Shown: in pieces, positions 37,328 to 47,753 of the stretch
How positions within the stretch are numbered: the first letter of the stretch is position 1
Layout of the letters: every line of letters starts with the position of its first letter
NCBI GenBank assembly: GCA_036971475.1
Contig: JBAIZL010000003.1
Span: 86,978,042-87,042,041 of the forward strand
From: Prosapia bicincta
Lineage: Eukaryota > Arthropoda > Insecta > Hemiptera > Cercopidae
Length of the DNA: 64,000 nucleotides
Direction: 5' to 3'
Program-made: the position numbers and the translations under genes
Notes under the pieces: model-generated
The model's input: the letters and a program-made list of their open reading frames with translations, nothing else
Databases searched by the model: none
Told to the model about the DNA's origin: nothing

Positions 37328-38262
37328 TATCTTTCCAAATAGAAACATCTATTCTGAGTAGGGTGATAGTCTATGACATGCACGTGGGCGGAGGAGTTTC
37401 CTTTTAAAAAATATCAGAACAGAATCTTTCTAATTAGAAACAGTTATTCTGAGTAGGGCGATAGTCTAGGACATGCACATGGGCGGAGGACTTTTCATTA
37501 AAAAATATCAGAGCAGAATCTTTCCAAATAGAAACAGCTATTCTGAGTAGGGCGATAGTCTATGACATGCACGTGGGCGGAGGACTTTTCATTAAAAAAT
37601 ATCAGAGCAGAATCTTTCCAAATAGAAACAGCTATTCTGAGTAGGGCGATAGTCTATTACATGCACGTGGGCGCAGGACTTTTCTTTTAAAAAATATCAG
37701 AGCAGAATCTTTCCAAATAGAAACAGCTATTCTGAGTAGGGCGATAGTCTATTACATGCACGTGGGCGCAGGACTTTTCTTTTAAAAAATATCAGAGCAG
37801 AATCTTTCCAAATAGAAACAGCTATTCTGAGTAGGGCGATAGTCTATTACATGCACGTGGGCGCAGGACTTTTCTTTTAAAAATATCAGAGCAGAATCTT
37901 TCCAAATAGAAACAGCTATTCTGAGTAGGGCGATAGTCTATTACATGTACGTGGGCGGAGGACTTTTCATTAAAAAATATCAGAGCAGAATCTTTCCAAA
38001 TAGAAACAGCTATTCTGAGTAGGGCGATAGTTTATGACATGCACGTGGGCGGAGGACTTTGAATTAAAAAATATCAGAGCAGAATCTTTCCAAATAAAAA
38101 CAGCTATTCTGAGTAGGGCGATAGTCTATGACATGCACGTGGGCGGAGGACTTTGAATTAAAAAATATCAGAGAAGAATCTTTCCAAATAGAAACAGCTA
38201 TTCTGAGTAGGGCGATAGTCTATGACATGCACGTGGGCGGAGCACTTTTCATTAAACAAAAT
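37328..38262. repeat. 94-95-bp tandem array, ten copies
   Basis: CTGAGTAGGG occurs at 37354, 37449, 37543, 37637, 37732, 37827, 37921, 38015, 38109 and 38203. The unit includes TCTTTCCAAATAGAAACAGC and ATGCACGTGGGCGGAGGAC. Copies 4-6 share a GGGCGCAGGAC variant and a TTTTCTTTTA spacer; copies 8-9 share GACTTTGAATT. These shared variants suggest block-wise duplication. Confidence 0.96.
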
Positions 38263-38879
38263 ATCATTCGAATCTGTCAAATGTAATGAAATACGTCATT
38301 TCAATAACTGTTATTAATTGTTTGCGTAGATTTTGCGATGGAAATCTGTTTGTCGCACCTCTCGTTACAACGTGATTGACGTTTCATTATGTCTGGCGGG
38401 GGTTTAATTATCGCAACAGTGACACATTGGTGACCTGCTGTCGGGCATGCTGCAACCGCTTGCTTCGTTTTATTTAAAGCCGTCTGCTTGGCTTTGGGTA
38501 AATGTTTCTGTTAATCCTAACTTAATCCTGCTGATGGTCGCTCGCTGCTTAACCCTCACAAAGCTTATTGTGCTCCTTTAATTAAAATAATAATAATAAT
38601 AATACAAGACTATAGACTTAGATTCTATTTGACTTGTGTCTAAACTTATTCAAATGGAAAAAAAAATATTAGATCGTTTCAATAATTCACATGGCAAGAT
38701 AAACGCTTTGTTGGTTTTCATATTTATTTAAGCATTTAAATTAAGTATTAAATAAATGAGAAAACTTTTTTCATAGAATCAAAGGTGTTTATTTTATATC
38801 ATATCAAAGATATATGTAGGCTATATAATACTGTTAGTAGACGTCTAACTTCAAATAGTGTAATTTACCGAATAAAAAA
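38263..38879. other. No recognised feature
   Basis: A short (TAA)n run occurs at about 38585-38602. Nothing else recognised. Confidence 0.5.
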
Positions 38880-39062
38880 AATTAATTGTTTAAGACGTTG
38901 ATAAGAACATAACATAGCCTCATAAAAGTCCTTAATAGTTCTTTTGTACGGATATTTATGTTACATTCTATAGGCACATGAAACCCATACATCACAGAGC
39001 ATAACCCTATTTATCATTATAAACTTATATTTTCAAATCATAATATAATTTATAATTTCTTT
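38880..39062 (-). repeat. Dispersed repeat family R2, copy 2
   Basis: Reverse-complement partner of 5375-5590; it runs directly into (TA)n at 39066. Confidence 0.75.
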
Positions 39063-39126
<64 letters not shown>

Positions 39127-39251
39127 GGTGATATGTTTTCTTGTAATATAGTTAATAAATTAAAAATATTTCAAAAACAAGAATATATTCATTAAAAGTA
39201 TTCTTGTTTTTGAAATATTTTAAATTTATTAATTATATATATATATATAAG

Positions 39252-39321
<70 letters not shown>

Positions 39322-39359
39322 AGCACATATATATATATATATGTGTGTGTGTGTGAGTT

Positions 39360-39423
<64 letters not shown>

Positions 39424-39430
39424 TTTGTGA

Positions 39431-39499
<69 letters not shown>

Positions 39500-39512
39500 T
39501 TTGTGAGTGTGT

Positions 39513-39582
<70 letters not shown>

Positions 39583-39590
39583 ATGTGTGT
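39063..39590. repeat. (TA)n - short inverted repeat - (TA)n - (GT)n composite
   Basis: TA runs at 39066-39120 and 39236-39312 enclose a segment (39121-39235) holding an inverted repeat: AATATTTCAAAAACAAGAAT and its reverse complement around ATTCATTAAAAGTA. The same strings occur at 23818-23960. From 39343 to 39580 follows (GT)n with GTGAGTTTGTGAGTG interruptions. The His-Thr-rich frame on the minus strand is a translation of this microsatellite. Confidence 0.93.
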
Positions 39591-39619
39591 GAGCGTCAAA
39601 AACAACGTATGTTATTCAA

Positions 39620-40075
39620 ATACATGAATTATTTTTTATTCAAAACTTTACGTATTCATCAGAAATGAATAATGCAAGATATAAAAGATAAGTTAAATTA
39701 GAAAAAGCATTGTTGCCAGATCCATACAAATTGCCTAGTTTATCTTGTTGCTGTAACATTATAGACATTGAATAGGCTGTAGTATCCAATTTAGAATGTA
39801 TTTATATTTGTTCATTTATTAATTTGATATTATTACTGTATTTATATATTTCGAATGCTTCGTATATGTTATTCCTAAACCTTTATTAATAACTTTTATA
39901 AGTTTCATATTTTCAATATTCGGAAATTGGTGGTTATTATTACAATGATTTGCAATATTAGATTTGTCATAGTTTTTGTCTATTTTTTTTTTTTATAAGC
40001 ATTTAAATGTTCTTTATATCTTTCTTTTAATTTTTTCTTGAATAACCTCAGTTGTTTTTGATTACTATACAAGAA
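39620..40075 (-). pseudogene. Penelope-like endonuclease relic (family 1), 5'-truncated
   Basis: Collinear on the minus strand with 58990-59440 of the better copy. Scraps include KERYKEH at about 40010, NHCNNNH near 39945, PNIENMKLIK and the final TNEQI-like block. The RT and the CDHC..YIGQT part are missing or shifted beyond 40040. Near its 3' end, CTGATGAATACGTAAAG (minus, 39646-39662) is a decayed hammerhead-like block. Confidence 0.7.
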
Positions 40076-40119
40076 AACATATTATATATATAAATTTATT
40101 TATTTATTTTAGCTCAAAG

Positions 40120-40335
40120 GAAGTTTTTATTAAAGTTTAGGGGGTTTGATATTTTGCCTCCTCGCATAAGCATTTGAATGATAAATTTAAGGACTTTTGT
40201 AGCACAACAGGGTTGAAAAGACAAACACAATATTTGCCTAAACGTTGCTTTATTAACATAATTTCTTTGGCTTGAGGATAACCGTTAACTAATTTATTCA
40301 ATACTTTGTTGGTTTCATTGCTAAAATTTTCCTGA
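40120..40335 (-). pseudogene. Unidentified coding-like fragment
   Basis: On the minus strand, after a stop near 40350, an open run of about 65 codons begins GNQENFSNETNKVLNKLV. It continues through YPQAKEIMLIKQRLGKY and ends EEAKYQTP and a stop. Composition is protein-like and not low-complexity, but I do not recognise the family. Two other protein-like scraps on the same strand (40575-40700, including GDFDILFHNVLSKFQITDEN) may belong to the same old gene. It has no start codon of its own near the expected place. Confidence 0.3.
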
Positions 40336-41158
40336 TTCCCGTTTCCCTACATATCTCTCTCGTCAGCTTCTTAACAATCTTTGCACCAAAACAGTTAATT
40401 TACATTATAGAATGTAACTTCATCAACTGACATGACATCAGTTCCACACTTGTTACAACAGCGTAGAAATAGTGGCATCACTAGATCTTTGTGTATACGT
40501 TGGGTTGAGCCCTGGAGCAGGGACTACTTGCAGATCAATAAATAAATCGCCGGGCCTCATATGGTTCGCCACGAGTCACCACTGGTTAGATAGCTACGAC
40601 TATATACTTTTTTAATAAAACGTATGATTTTCATCAGTTATTTGAAACTTACTTAAAACGTTATGAAAAAGAATATCAAAGTCGCCTAAATTAGATTTTA
40701 AAGTTAACTTGTAATGTCTGCTAGTTAAGAAATGTGTATTCTTTTTCTCAAACAAAATGATATTAAATATTTTAACATCATAGTCGAGTTGACTAGCATT
40801 TTCTATAACGTTTTGATAGATTTCAAATAGCTAATAATAATAATAATTATTATTATAAAATTATTGTGTTTAAAAAAAAAAATATTATTTCGTAGTAAGA
40901 TAATCAGTACCCACCGAAACAGCTGCGTATTTTTGGGGGTGGCAGTAGGTATTCCCTGCTCCAGGACTCAAACTGACATACAATACAATATTTTGCCAAC
41001 ACCTTCCCTGAAAAATAATCGTCCTGTATTCTACTAATACTGCAAGTTTGTCTTTCTATCTGTCCCTTTATATCTCTTAAGTGGTCAGCTAGTGATGTAC
41101 CGCCTTCGAAAGATAAGAAAGTTTTTTGAATAATATGTAGGACTCGGCGAGTTACCAA
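40336..41158. other. No supported gene
   Basis: A 93-residue minus-strand frame (40904-41185) runs into the array that follows and shows no motif. Confidence 0.3.
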
Positions 41159-41910
41159 CCTCCCTAGTAGAGGACATTGGGACATCTCGGTCTCAAGTAT
41201 ACCTCCCTAGTAGAGGACATTGGGACATCTCGAGTAGAAGACATTGGGACATCTCGGTCTCAAGTATACCTCCCTAGTAGAGGACATTGGGACATCTCGG
41301 TCTCAAGTATACCTCCCTAGTAGAGGACATTGGGACATCTCGGTCTCAAGTATACCTCCCTAGTAGAGGACATTGGGACATCTCGAGTAGAAGACATTGG
41401 GACATCTCGGTCTCAAGTATACCTCCCTAGTAGAGGACATTGGGACATCTCGGTCTCAAGTATACCTCCCTAGTAGAGGACATTGGGACATCTCGGTCTC
41501 AAGTATACCTCCCTAGTAGAGGACATTGGGACATCTCGGTCTCAAGAATACCTCCCTAGTAGAGGACATTGGGACATCTCGGTCTCAAGTATACCTCCCT
41601 AGTAGAGGACATTGGGACATCTCGAGTAGAAGACATTGGGACATCTCGGTCTCAAGTATACCTCCCTAGTAGAGGACATTGGGACATCTCGGTCTCAAGT
41701 ATACCTCCCTAGTAGAGGACATTGGGACATCTCGAGTAGAAGACATTGGGACATCTCGGTCTCAAGTATACCTCCCTAGTAGAGGACATTGGGACATCTC
41801 GGTCTCAAGTATACCTCCCTAGTAGAGGACATTGGGACATCTCGGTCTCAAGTATACCTCCCTAGTAGAGGACATTGGGACATCTCGAGTAGAGGACATT
41901 GGGAGGTACC
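41159..41910. repeat. Tandem array of 43-bp (S) and 67-bp (L) units
   Basis: S units begin CCTCCCTAGTAGAGGACATT and end TCTCAAGTATA. L units carry an extra 24 bp (AGTAGAAGACATTGGGACATCTCG), a partial internal duplication. Reading from 41159 the order is S L S S L S S S S L S L S S, then a truncated unit from 41857. Copies are nearly identical, so amplification is recent. The flank at 41910-42000 (CCTCCCGTTACACCCGCTTA, GGACTAAAGAAGG) distantly resembles the 161-bp satellite unit. Confidence 0.96.
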
Positions 41911-42259
41911 CTAACAGAGTTATAAAGCTGTGGCCTCCCGTTACACCCGCTTATAAGACGAGGGTACGGAAGGACAAGCAGGACTAAAGAAGGACATACT
42001 GATTATAGTATGCTAGGAAGAGAAGAAAATTATGGAATATGTGGGCGAGTTTGCTTACCAAGGGAGAAATGCGGGCACTGTGTAGGAGGGTTGGAAGTCT
42101 ACCCTCCATATTTCTAAGCCAGATAATATTCGTGCGCATATCTCTGACTGTAATTCTGTTTGTATGCCTAATTATGTGTCCTTCTTCATTTCAGTCTATT
42201 AGCTCACACACTCCTTATATAAATCGTGTTCAAATTCTTATTCATCTATGTAAGTTGTA

Positions 42260-42595
42260 ATACATTTTTTTAAAACTTGTAGTGGATGACACTTGATGTT
42301 AATGTTTTTCAAATATTATTCATGAATTAGATTTGATAATGAATTAATTGTAGTTTTATATGGGAGGTAATCTTTTCACAAAAGTGGCAAGGTGTGCAAT
42401 ATAGTTATTTCGTACCATTTGGATTAAAATAAGTGATAACATATAATTTCATAAAACAGAATATTTTATGTTATAGGTTATGTGATAGAACAGCTGTTTT
42501 AACGCGTAGGCTATGCTACTTTATTTATATTAATTATAATTATTTATTAAAAAAAACTAAAATAATTTTTTTTTATACTTAAGTTGGAATTGACT
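42260..42595 (+). repeat. Dispersed repeat R1, copy
   Basis: Same start string (AAAACTTGTAGTGGATGACA) and layout as 13840-14140; it has one clear CAGCTGTTTTAACGCG site and a decayed second one. Confidence 0.8.
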
Positions 42596-43390
42596 TCGAA
42601 AATATTTTGTTTATATTGTTTCTGCTATGTTACTGTTTGTTTTTATGTTTTCCCCTTAAGTTACCTGCTTCTCTATCTGTATGTCTTTCTGCCTATGCGC
42701 TTGTCTGTCTCTTCTGTATCTCTGGTTACTTGTTCATCAGTCTGCTTACCTTCTTCAGTTCCTACATTATAGATTGACTAAATAAATGCCAACAATAATA
42801 TAGCCAACAAATTAAGGCTTAAAGAGAACAAACGAGACATCTTGTTATGAGAAATATCAGGGAAAACGTAATTTGAGTTCAGGTAGCAATGCTTTTTGAA
42901 AAAAGGCGTTTGCATAATTAAAAATACATGTTTAATAATTATGTCTGAATATTTTATCTTTATCTATTAAACGTTCAGTATAGTGGTTGTAAAAATTGCT
43001 ATGCATTTATAATTTTGTTTCGATGCTTCTATTTCAACTTTTACAATTGTAGTGATGCTTTGATGCAGTTCACCCTTCTTATTTGTAGATCAATACTCCT
43101 GCAGTGCAACCTACGCTCTCTTCTTCCCTCACTTCTCATTGCGATTTCTAATCAATACATAATATTACGTTGCAATGTAATAAGTCATATTACTTTACAT
43201 ATGTTTTATTGGTAACAACTTGGAGCAACTGTGTGTAATATTTTATTTTAAATAGTAATCCCCCCTTAAACACAAACGTTTTATTTTAAGCCTTATGCGC
43301 GTTACGACTGCAAAGCAATAAACTTCAAAAAGAAATTGTGATAAGAATAACTTCTTGTACATAATGACTAGAGTTATTTTTGTAATAATT
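42596..43390. other. No recognised feature
   Basis: Short hydrophobic open frames only; no motif or repeat recognised. Confidence 0.4.
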
Positions 43391-43394
43391 TTCT

Positions 43395-43422
43395 CTGAAG
43401 ATATTTGCTTTGCAATTGAAAT
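43395..43422 (+). ncRNA. Hammerhead-like core
   Basis: CTGAAGA (43395-43401), T, ATTTGC / TTT / GCAATT (five of six pairs), GAAA (43418-43421). It shares the loop and downstream AATAAAA..GGTTTTATTTATTT string with the motif at 25761, so these are two members of one family. Confidence 0.4.
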
Positions 43423-43777
43423 TTGAATAAAAAGGTTTGGTAGTTGAGGTTTTATTTATTTAAAATAAAAAATATGTTGGTAACGCGAATTAGAGCAGTA
43501 CCTACTAATACAACTATAGCAATTACAAGGTCCTGAGTAGAGAGCACGTTCTCAAGTTCTTGTAGCGTCATATTCTCAAGATATCAGTCAGTCTTTATGA
43601 ACTGTTCAAGTAAACACTCTTATTACCCGTGCCATTTGATTATAAATGGCTGGCATGTATTCTTTAAACACGTATATGCAGTCAATAATCGATTTTATAG
43701 ACGTCATCGATATAGGCAAAACATTTTACAAGTGGTAAAGAGCAAAGTTTTCAGAAACACGGAGGAAATAATAAAAT

Positions 43778-43800
43778 CTGAAGATGACTCTCGAAATATT
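43778..43800 (+). ncRNA. Hammerhead-like core, shortened stem II
   Basis: CTGAAGA, T, GACTCTC, GAAA. Stem II is reduced to two pairs. An AATTTTTAATAAAAGA tail follows. Confidence 0.25.
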
Positions 43801-43856
43801 TAAAATTTTTAATAAAAGACAAAAATAAATTTACATTACACAGACAATGTATAAAA

Positions 43857-44722
43857 CACATTGTCGTCATTATACGTTAGAATATTGCTAAGATAACCAA
43901 CTGGTTAAGAAGTTGTGATCAACATTTTGGTTTACAATTTGTGGTAAAAGGAGGTCGTGTTTAACGATTTCAATTGTTTACCTCGTACATTAGTGAATAT
44001 ATAAAAAACATCTATCCTAACGGGCAGTTTCTAGCTAAATTGTAATGTAGGGTTCTGTCTAAAAATAACAATTTTATAAAGTTTTAAGTATTTTGAAGTA
44101 AAGTTATGTGTGTCTTGTTTTTAATTTTTGGTTTATTAGACTACCAAGTTTTATTATTTTGTCCAAGCTTCTAATTACCCTCTGCATCACAAAGTATAAT
44201 TGTTTTGCAAAATCTGTTACATCTATAAAGCTGATAATAATTTATTTATAAACAAAAACACACTTTTCAACCTAGAAACACGGGGGCATGTCTGAAGCGT
44301 TGGTTTTGCATGTTATACATTAAAATTTTGCTAAGAAAGCCAACTTGTTGAGAAGTCATGTTCTCCATTTTGGTTTACACTTTGTATCGCCGCTGTGACA
44401 AGTTGGCCGTGTTTAACGCTTTCAACTGTGTACCTCGTACATTAGTGAATATATAAAAAAACATCTATCCTAACGGGCACTTTCTAACTACATTGTAATG
44501 TAGGATTCTGTCTAAAAAATATCAATTTTATAAAGTTTTAAGTATTTTGAAGTAAAGTAATTTTTGCCTTGTTTTTAATTTTTGATTTATTAGACTACTA
44601 AGTTTTATTATTTTGTCCAAGCTTCTAATGACCCTCTGCATCACAAGGTATAGATGTTTTGCAAAATCTGTTACATCTATAAAGCTGATAATAATTTGTT
44701 TATAAAAAAAAACACTTTTCAA
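43857..44722. repeat. Direct duplication, two ~420-bp copies
   Basis: 43857-44280 and 44311-44722 align along their length: shared TACCTCGTACATTAGTGAAT, ATCTATCCTAACGGGCA, TTTGTCCAAGCTTCTAAT and AAGCTGATAATAATTT blocks in the same order. Copies differ by scattered changes and a small insertion (CGCCGCTGTGACAAG). A third fragment of the joining string (GGCATGCCTGAAGCGTTGGT) lies at 45850 beyond the hAT element, so the hAT inserted within or next to this array. Confidence 0.9.
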
Positions 44723-44812
44723 CCTAAGTTGTTATAAGGTAAGCTTATACAGTATTACATACTAGCTAAAGACAGGCGAACTCCCTTGTGTGCCAATTTT
44801 TACTGTATAACG

Positions 44813-45777
44813 CAGGGGCCCTCACTAGGAATACTTTGAGAGCCAAAATGTTTGCATAAAATTTTCCTGAGGGCCGCAAGTACAAGAGGCACTAAATAAC
44901 TGACAAAAAATATGATTATAACATACGTTTATTACATTACCAACATAAATAAACTGTTTTGCGCATAAAAAAGTTTGAAACTGTTTTTTTTTACTAAATT
45001 AATTCTTTGAAGTTGATGGGCGAAATCTATCACAGTCCTCTAATATGGCATCTATGTTGGCAGGTTGGGAAGAAACTGAAATTCTTAAAATGTTCTCAAC
45101 ATTCTCACTTGTTAGCCTAGATCTGTACTTGTTTTTTACAAACTTCAGCTTACTGAGTGTAGATTCACAGACATAAGTAGATGAAAAAACACACACAATA
45201 TTTTCTGAGCACATTCAAGTAAGTTAGGAAATTTGTCCTTTTCAACAACCCTCCGAAACTCATAGTGAGCTTTATTCTTCATCTTTTCTTCAAAAATACT
45301 TTTGAGTTCCGTATCGTTCTGAAGATCGATTAATTCATTTTTCAAATCCCTTCATATCCAAAAACAGAAAGATAAGCTACATTAGCTGGTTTCATTGCCC
45401 ATGGATTTTCTACCAAGCGAAATGGTACAGTTTCACGACATATCAAACATATGGCAGTCCCTTCTTTCTTACCTTTTGCACGTCTCCGCCGTCACACGTT
45501 AAGTTGCGTTGCGTTGCGGTGTTGACGATACTATTGCTTGCTAAACGTCAGTAAAGCCCCAGGCAAAGATACAGCGGACGGGGTTTTTAACTTCAGTAGT
45601 TTGAGTAATTAATTAAGTTTAGTAAAACAACGGCAGATTTTCAAAACACTCAGTAAATAAATATAATATTTATTTAAGTTATAAAATATTTTGACTTCAA
45701 TCCTAACCGTCTAAGGGCCGCAAAAAATCGTCCCGAAGGCCGCGTGCGGCCCGCGGGCCGCGTAGTGAGGATGCCTG
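44813..45777 (-). mobile_element. hAT element, 965 bp, with 8-bp target duplication
   Basis: GTATAACG occurs at 44805-44812 and at 45778-45785, flanking the element exactly. The left end reads CAGGGGCCCTCACTAGG. The right end on the minus strand reads CAGGCATCCTCACTACG, with GCGGCCCGCGGGCC inside. CAG...CTG termini and 8-bp duplications are hAT hallmarks. The interior keeps only the transposase C-terminus, so it is non-autonomous. Confidence 0.93.
44999..45345 (-). pseudogene. hAT transposase C-terminal dimerisation domain
   Basis: Two overlapping minus-strand frames make one protein once a shift near 45190 is allowed. The first (45145-45345) reads MKNELIDLQNDTELKS, then KDKFPNLLECAQKILCVF. 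The second (44999-45214) reads SSTYVCESTLSKLKFVKNKYRSRL, then ILRISVSS and DAILEDCDRFRPST. This order (ELIDLQ.. W/F..FP.L...A..IL..F.STY.CE..FS..K..K...R..L) is the C-terminal dimerisation region of hAT transposases of the GTF2IRD2/ZBED5-like group. The usual protein is several times longer, and all catalytic residues are missing. Confidence 0.85.
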
Positions 45778-45785
45778 GTATAACG

Positions 45786-47341
45786 GAATGAATTGTACAC
45801 AACGTATAGTCTGACCAGGAGGGGAATCGAAGTACGAGGAACACGGTGGCATGCCTGAAGCGTTGGTTTTGCAAGATCTTTTCTAGACTTACACGTTGAA
45901 CCTAATACAATATCAGTCTTCCGCTTGTGTACTAGCCTTATAATAGTAGGCAATAAAAAGATTATCTCGCCATTAGTTGCGACTCTGAACACTAAGCATT
46001 AAAGGCGGCAATATTTATAAAATGTGTAGTGCAATGGCCATGAGTGAATGCGGAAATGGACATAGAAAGTCAAGCCTTTCTAGAAACTACCTGTCAGCAC
46101 TCGTCATACGTTTAGTCGGTTCTCCTTTCGGCCCTTTTTTAAAAATAATTTATAATAATATTAAAATATAAATATTGTTAAAATAAATATAAAGGTACGT
46201 GATAAAAAAATCTCCATATTGTGCTAATAATAATAAATAATACATTTTAAAGAATTGCCTTCTTGTCTCCCATTGTTTTAAAAAGATTAATATCTATTAT
46301 TAGTTATACTAAACCATTCTATACTATTATTTCGTCTCCAACCTTCTTTTCTTGGTATTCCTTTCCTTCTTCATCTCTTGGAATCTACTGTATTTCCAGA
46401 TTTACTTTGGTCAGGAAACAGTAAGAACGGTTATATTCCGTTACTTTGTACAAACTCTTGAAACCCTTCCGTATTCTTCGTTCTGATCTGTGTATTCCAC
46501 AGTCCTAGATCCGCTTTCGTTGACGTATACGTCGCTATTTTTTTAAGTCTATATTCGAAATCGAAATTTGTACATATATACAATATTTTTAAAAACGGGC
46601 AGCAAAACTGTTCTCCAATCTTCATTTTGCAAGGACCCTCTTGAAAGATCCATTTTGGAAGTTCCGATACTATAGTTTATTTTAAAATAGAACAGGACTC
46701 TACGAAAGTGAAATCTGCCAAAGAAGGTGGAGCATGTTGCCGTCTGGGTGAATGGGAAATTCAAAATTTGCCGAGTCGTTAAGCTTTGTTGCCAATTCAG
46801 CGTTAAACTTCCGTTCGTCGCTCAGTAGTTCAACTTTAAACTAACAACACCGCATCCCTACCCCTCCTCAGACCCGTTCCTATTCTGCTTTAAATCAAGC
46901 TATACAAGCTTACCAAATATTTTGTTCTGTTTGTCCTTATTCAACGGGGGTCGGAAGAGGCTACGGTCCATCTTGTAGAATATCCATGAAAGTTGTATAT
47001 CCGTTTCACAGGCCGTGGTAAATATAGTTCGCAGTATTTTAATTATAATCGAAACAATTCCAAAAGTTTCAAAAAAATCAAATTTAAAAACCGTTTCAAC
47101 TCATTACCTTATTTTTTTTACCAATTTTGAAAAAAAACTTATATGATTTTAAGAATATATAAATATATAGATTAAAAATGAATACATACACGTTAAAAAA
47201 AATCACTTTTTATTATTTTCGAAATGTCATCAAAGAAAAGAGTATTTCATTTTTAAGGAGAAACCATCTCAGTGAAATATAACGGCTAGTAAACAAACAG
47301 TCTGCAGATGCAGTCAATGACTCCTCATTTGTTAGTTCGAG

Positions 47342-47344
<3 letters not shown>
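45786..47344. other. No recognised gene
   Basis: Short frames without motifs. 46560-46800 shows weak block similarity to 47760-47950 (GCAGCAAAACTGTTCTCCAA / GCAGGACTGTATCTCCAACC and AACTTCCG / TTCTTCCG). This may be an old repeat, on either side of the TA array. Confidence 0.35.
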
Positions 47345-47381
<37 letters not shown>

Positions 47382-47485
47382 ATGGTGATATATATATATA
47401 TATATATATATCACCATACTTAATATAAATATATATATATATAGGCCTATATATATATATATATATATATATATCACCATACTTA

Positions 47486-47536
<51 letters not shown>

Positions 47537-47583
47537 CATACTTAATATAAATATATATATATATATATATCTCACCATACTTA

Positions 47584-47640
<57 letters not shown>

Positions 47641-47648
47641 CATACTTA

Positions 47649-47707
<59 letters not shown>

Positions 47708-47715
47708 CATACTTA

Positions 47716-47752
<37 letters not shown>
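47345..47752. repeat. Compound array: (TA)n separated by a TCACCATACTTAATATAAA spacer
   Basis: TA runs of varying length alternate with the same 19-21-bp spacer about six times on the plus strand; the first spacer (about 47380, AAGTATGGTGATATAT) is in inverted orientation. The same GGTGATAT string borders (TA)n at 23955 and 39125 in Penelope 3' fragments. The Tyr-Ile frame on the minus strand is an artefact. Confidence 0.93.

Positions 47753-47753
<1 letters not shown>

Noticed and set aside
37328..38262. CRISPR array
   Set aside because: Units are contiguous 94-95-bp repeats without unique spacers, and the context is eukaryotic.
39192..39605. 137-residue His-Thr-rich frame
   Set aside because: Translation of (GT)n and (TA)n; no non-repetitive coding part.
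41159..41910. CRISPR-like array with two alternating parts
   Set aside because: The 24-bp extra part is a copy of the unit itself, not a unique spacer.
45674..45992. Overlapping frames across the right end of the hAT at 45.7 kb
   Set aside because: They run through the G+C-rich terminal inverted repeat and out into flanking DNA; no motif.
47483..47710. 75-residue Tyr-Ile frame
   Set aside because: Translation of the compound TA array.
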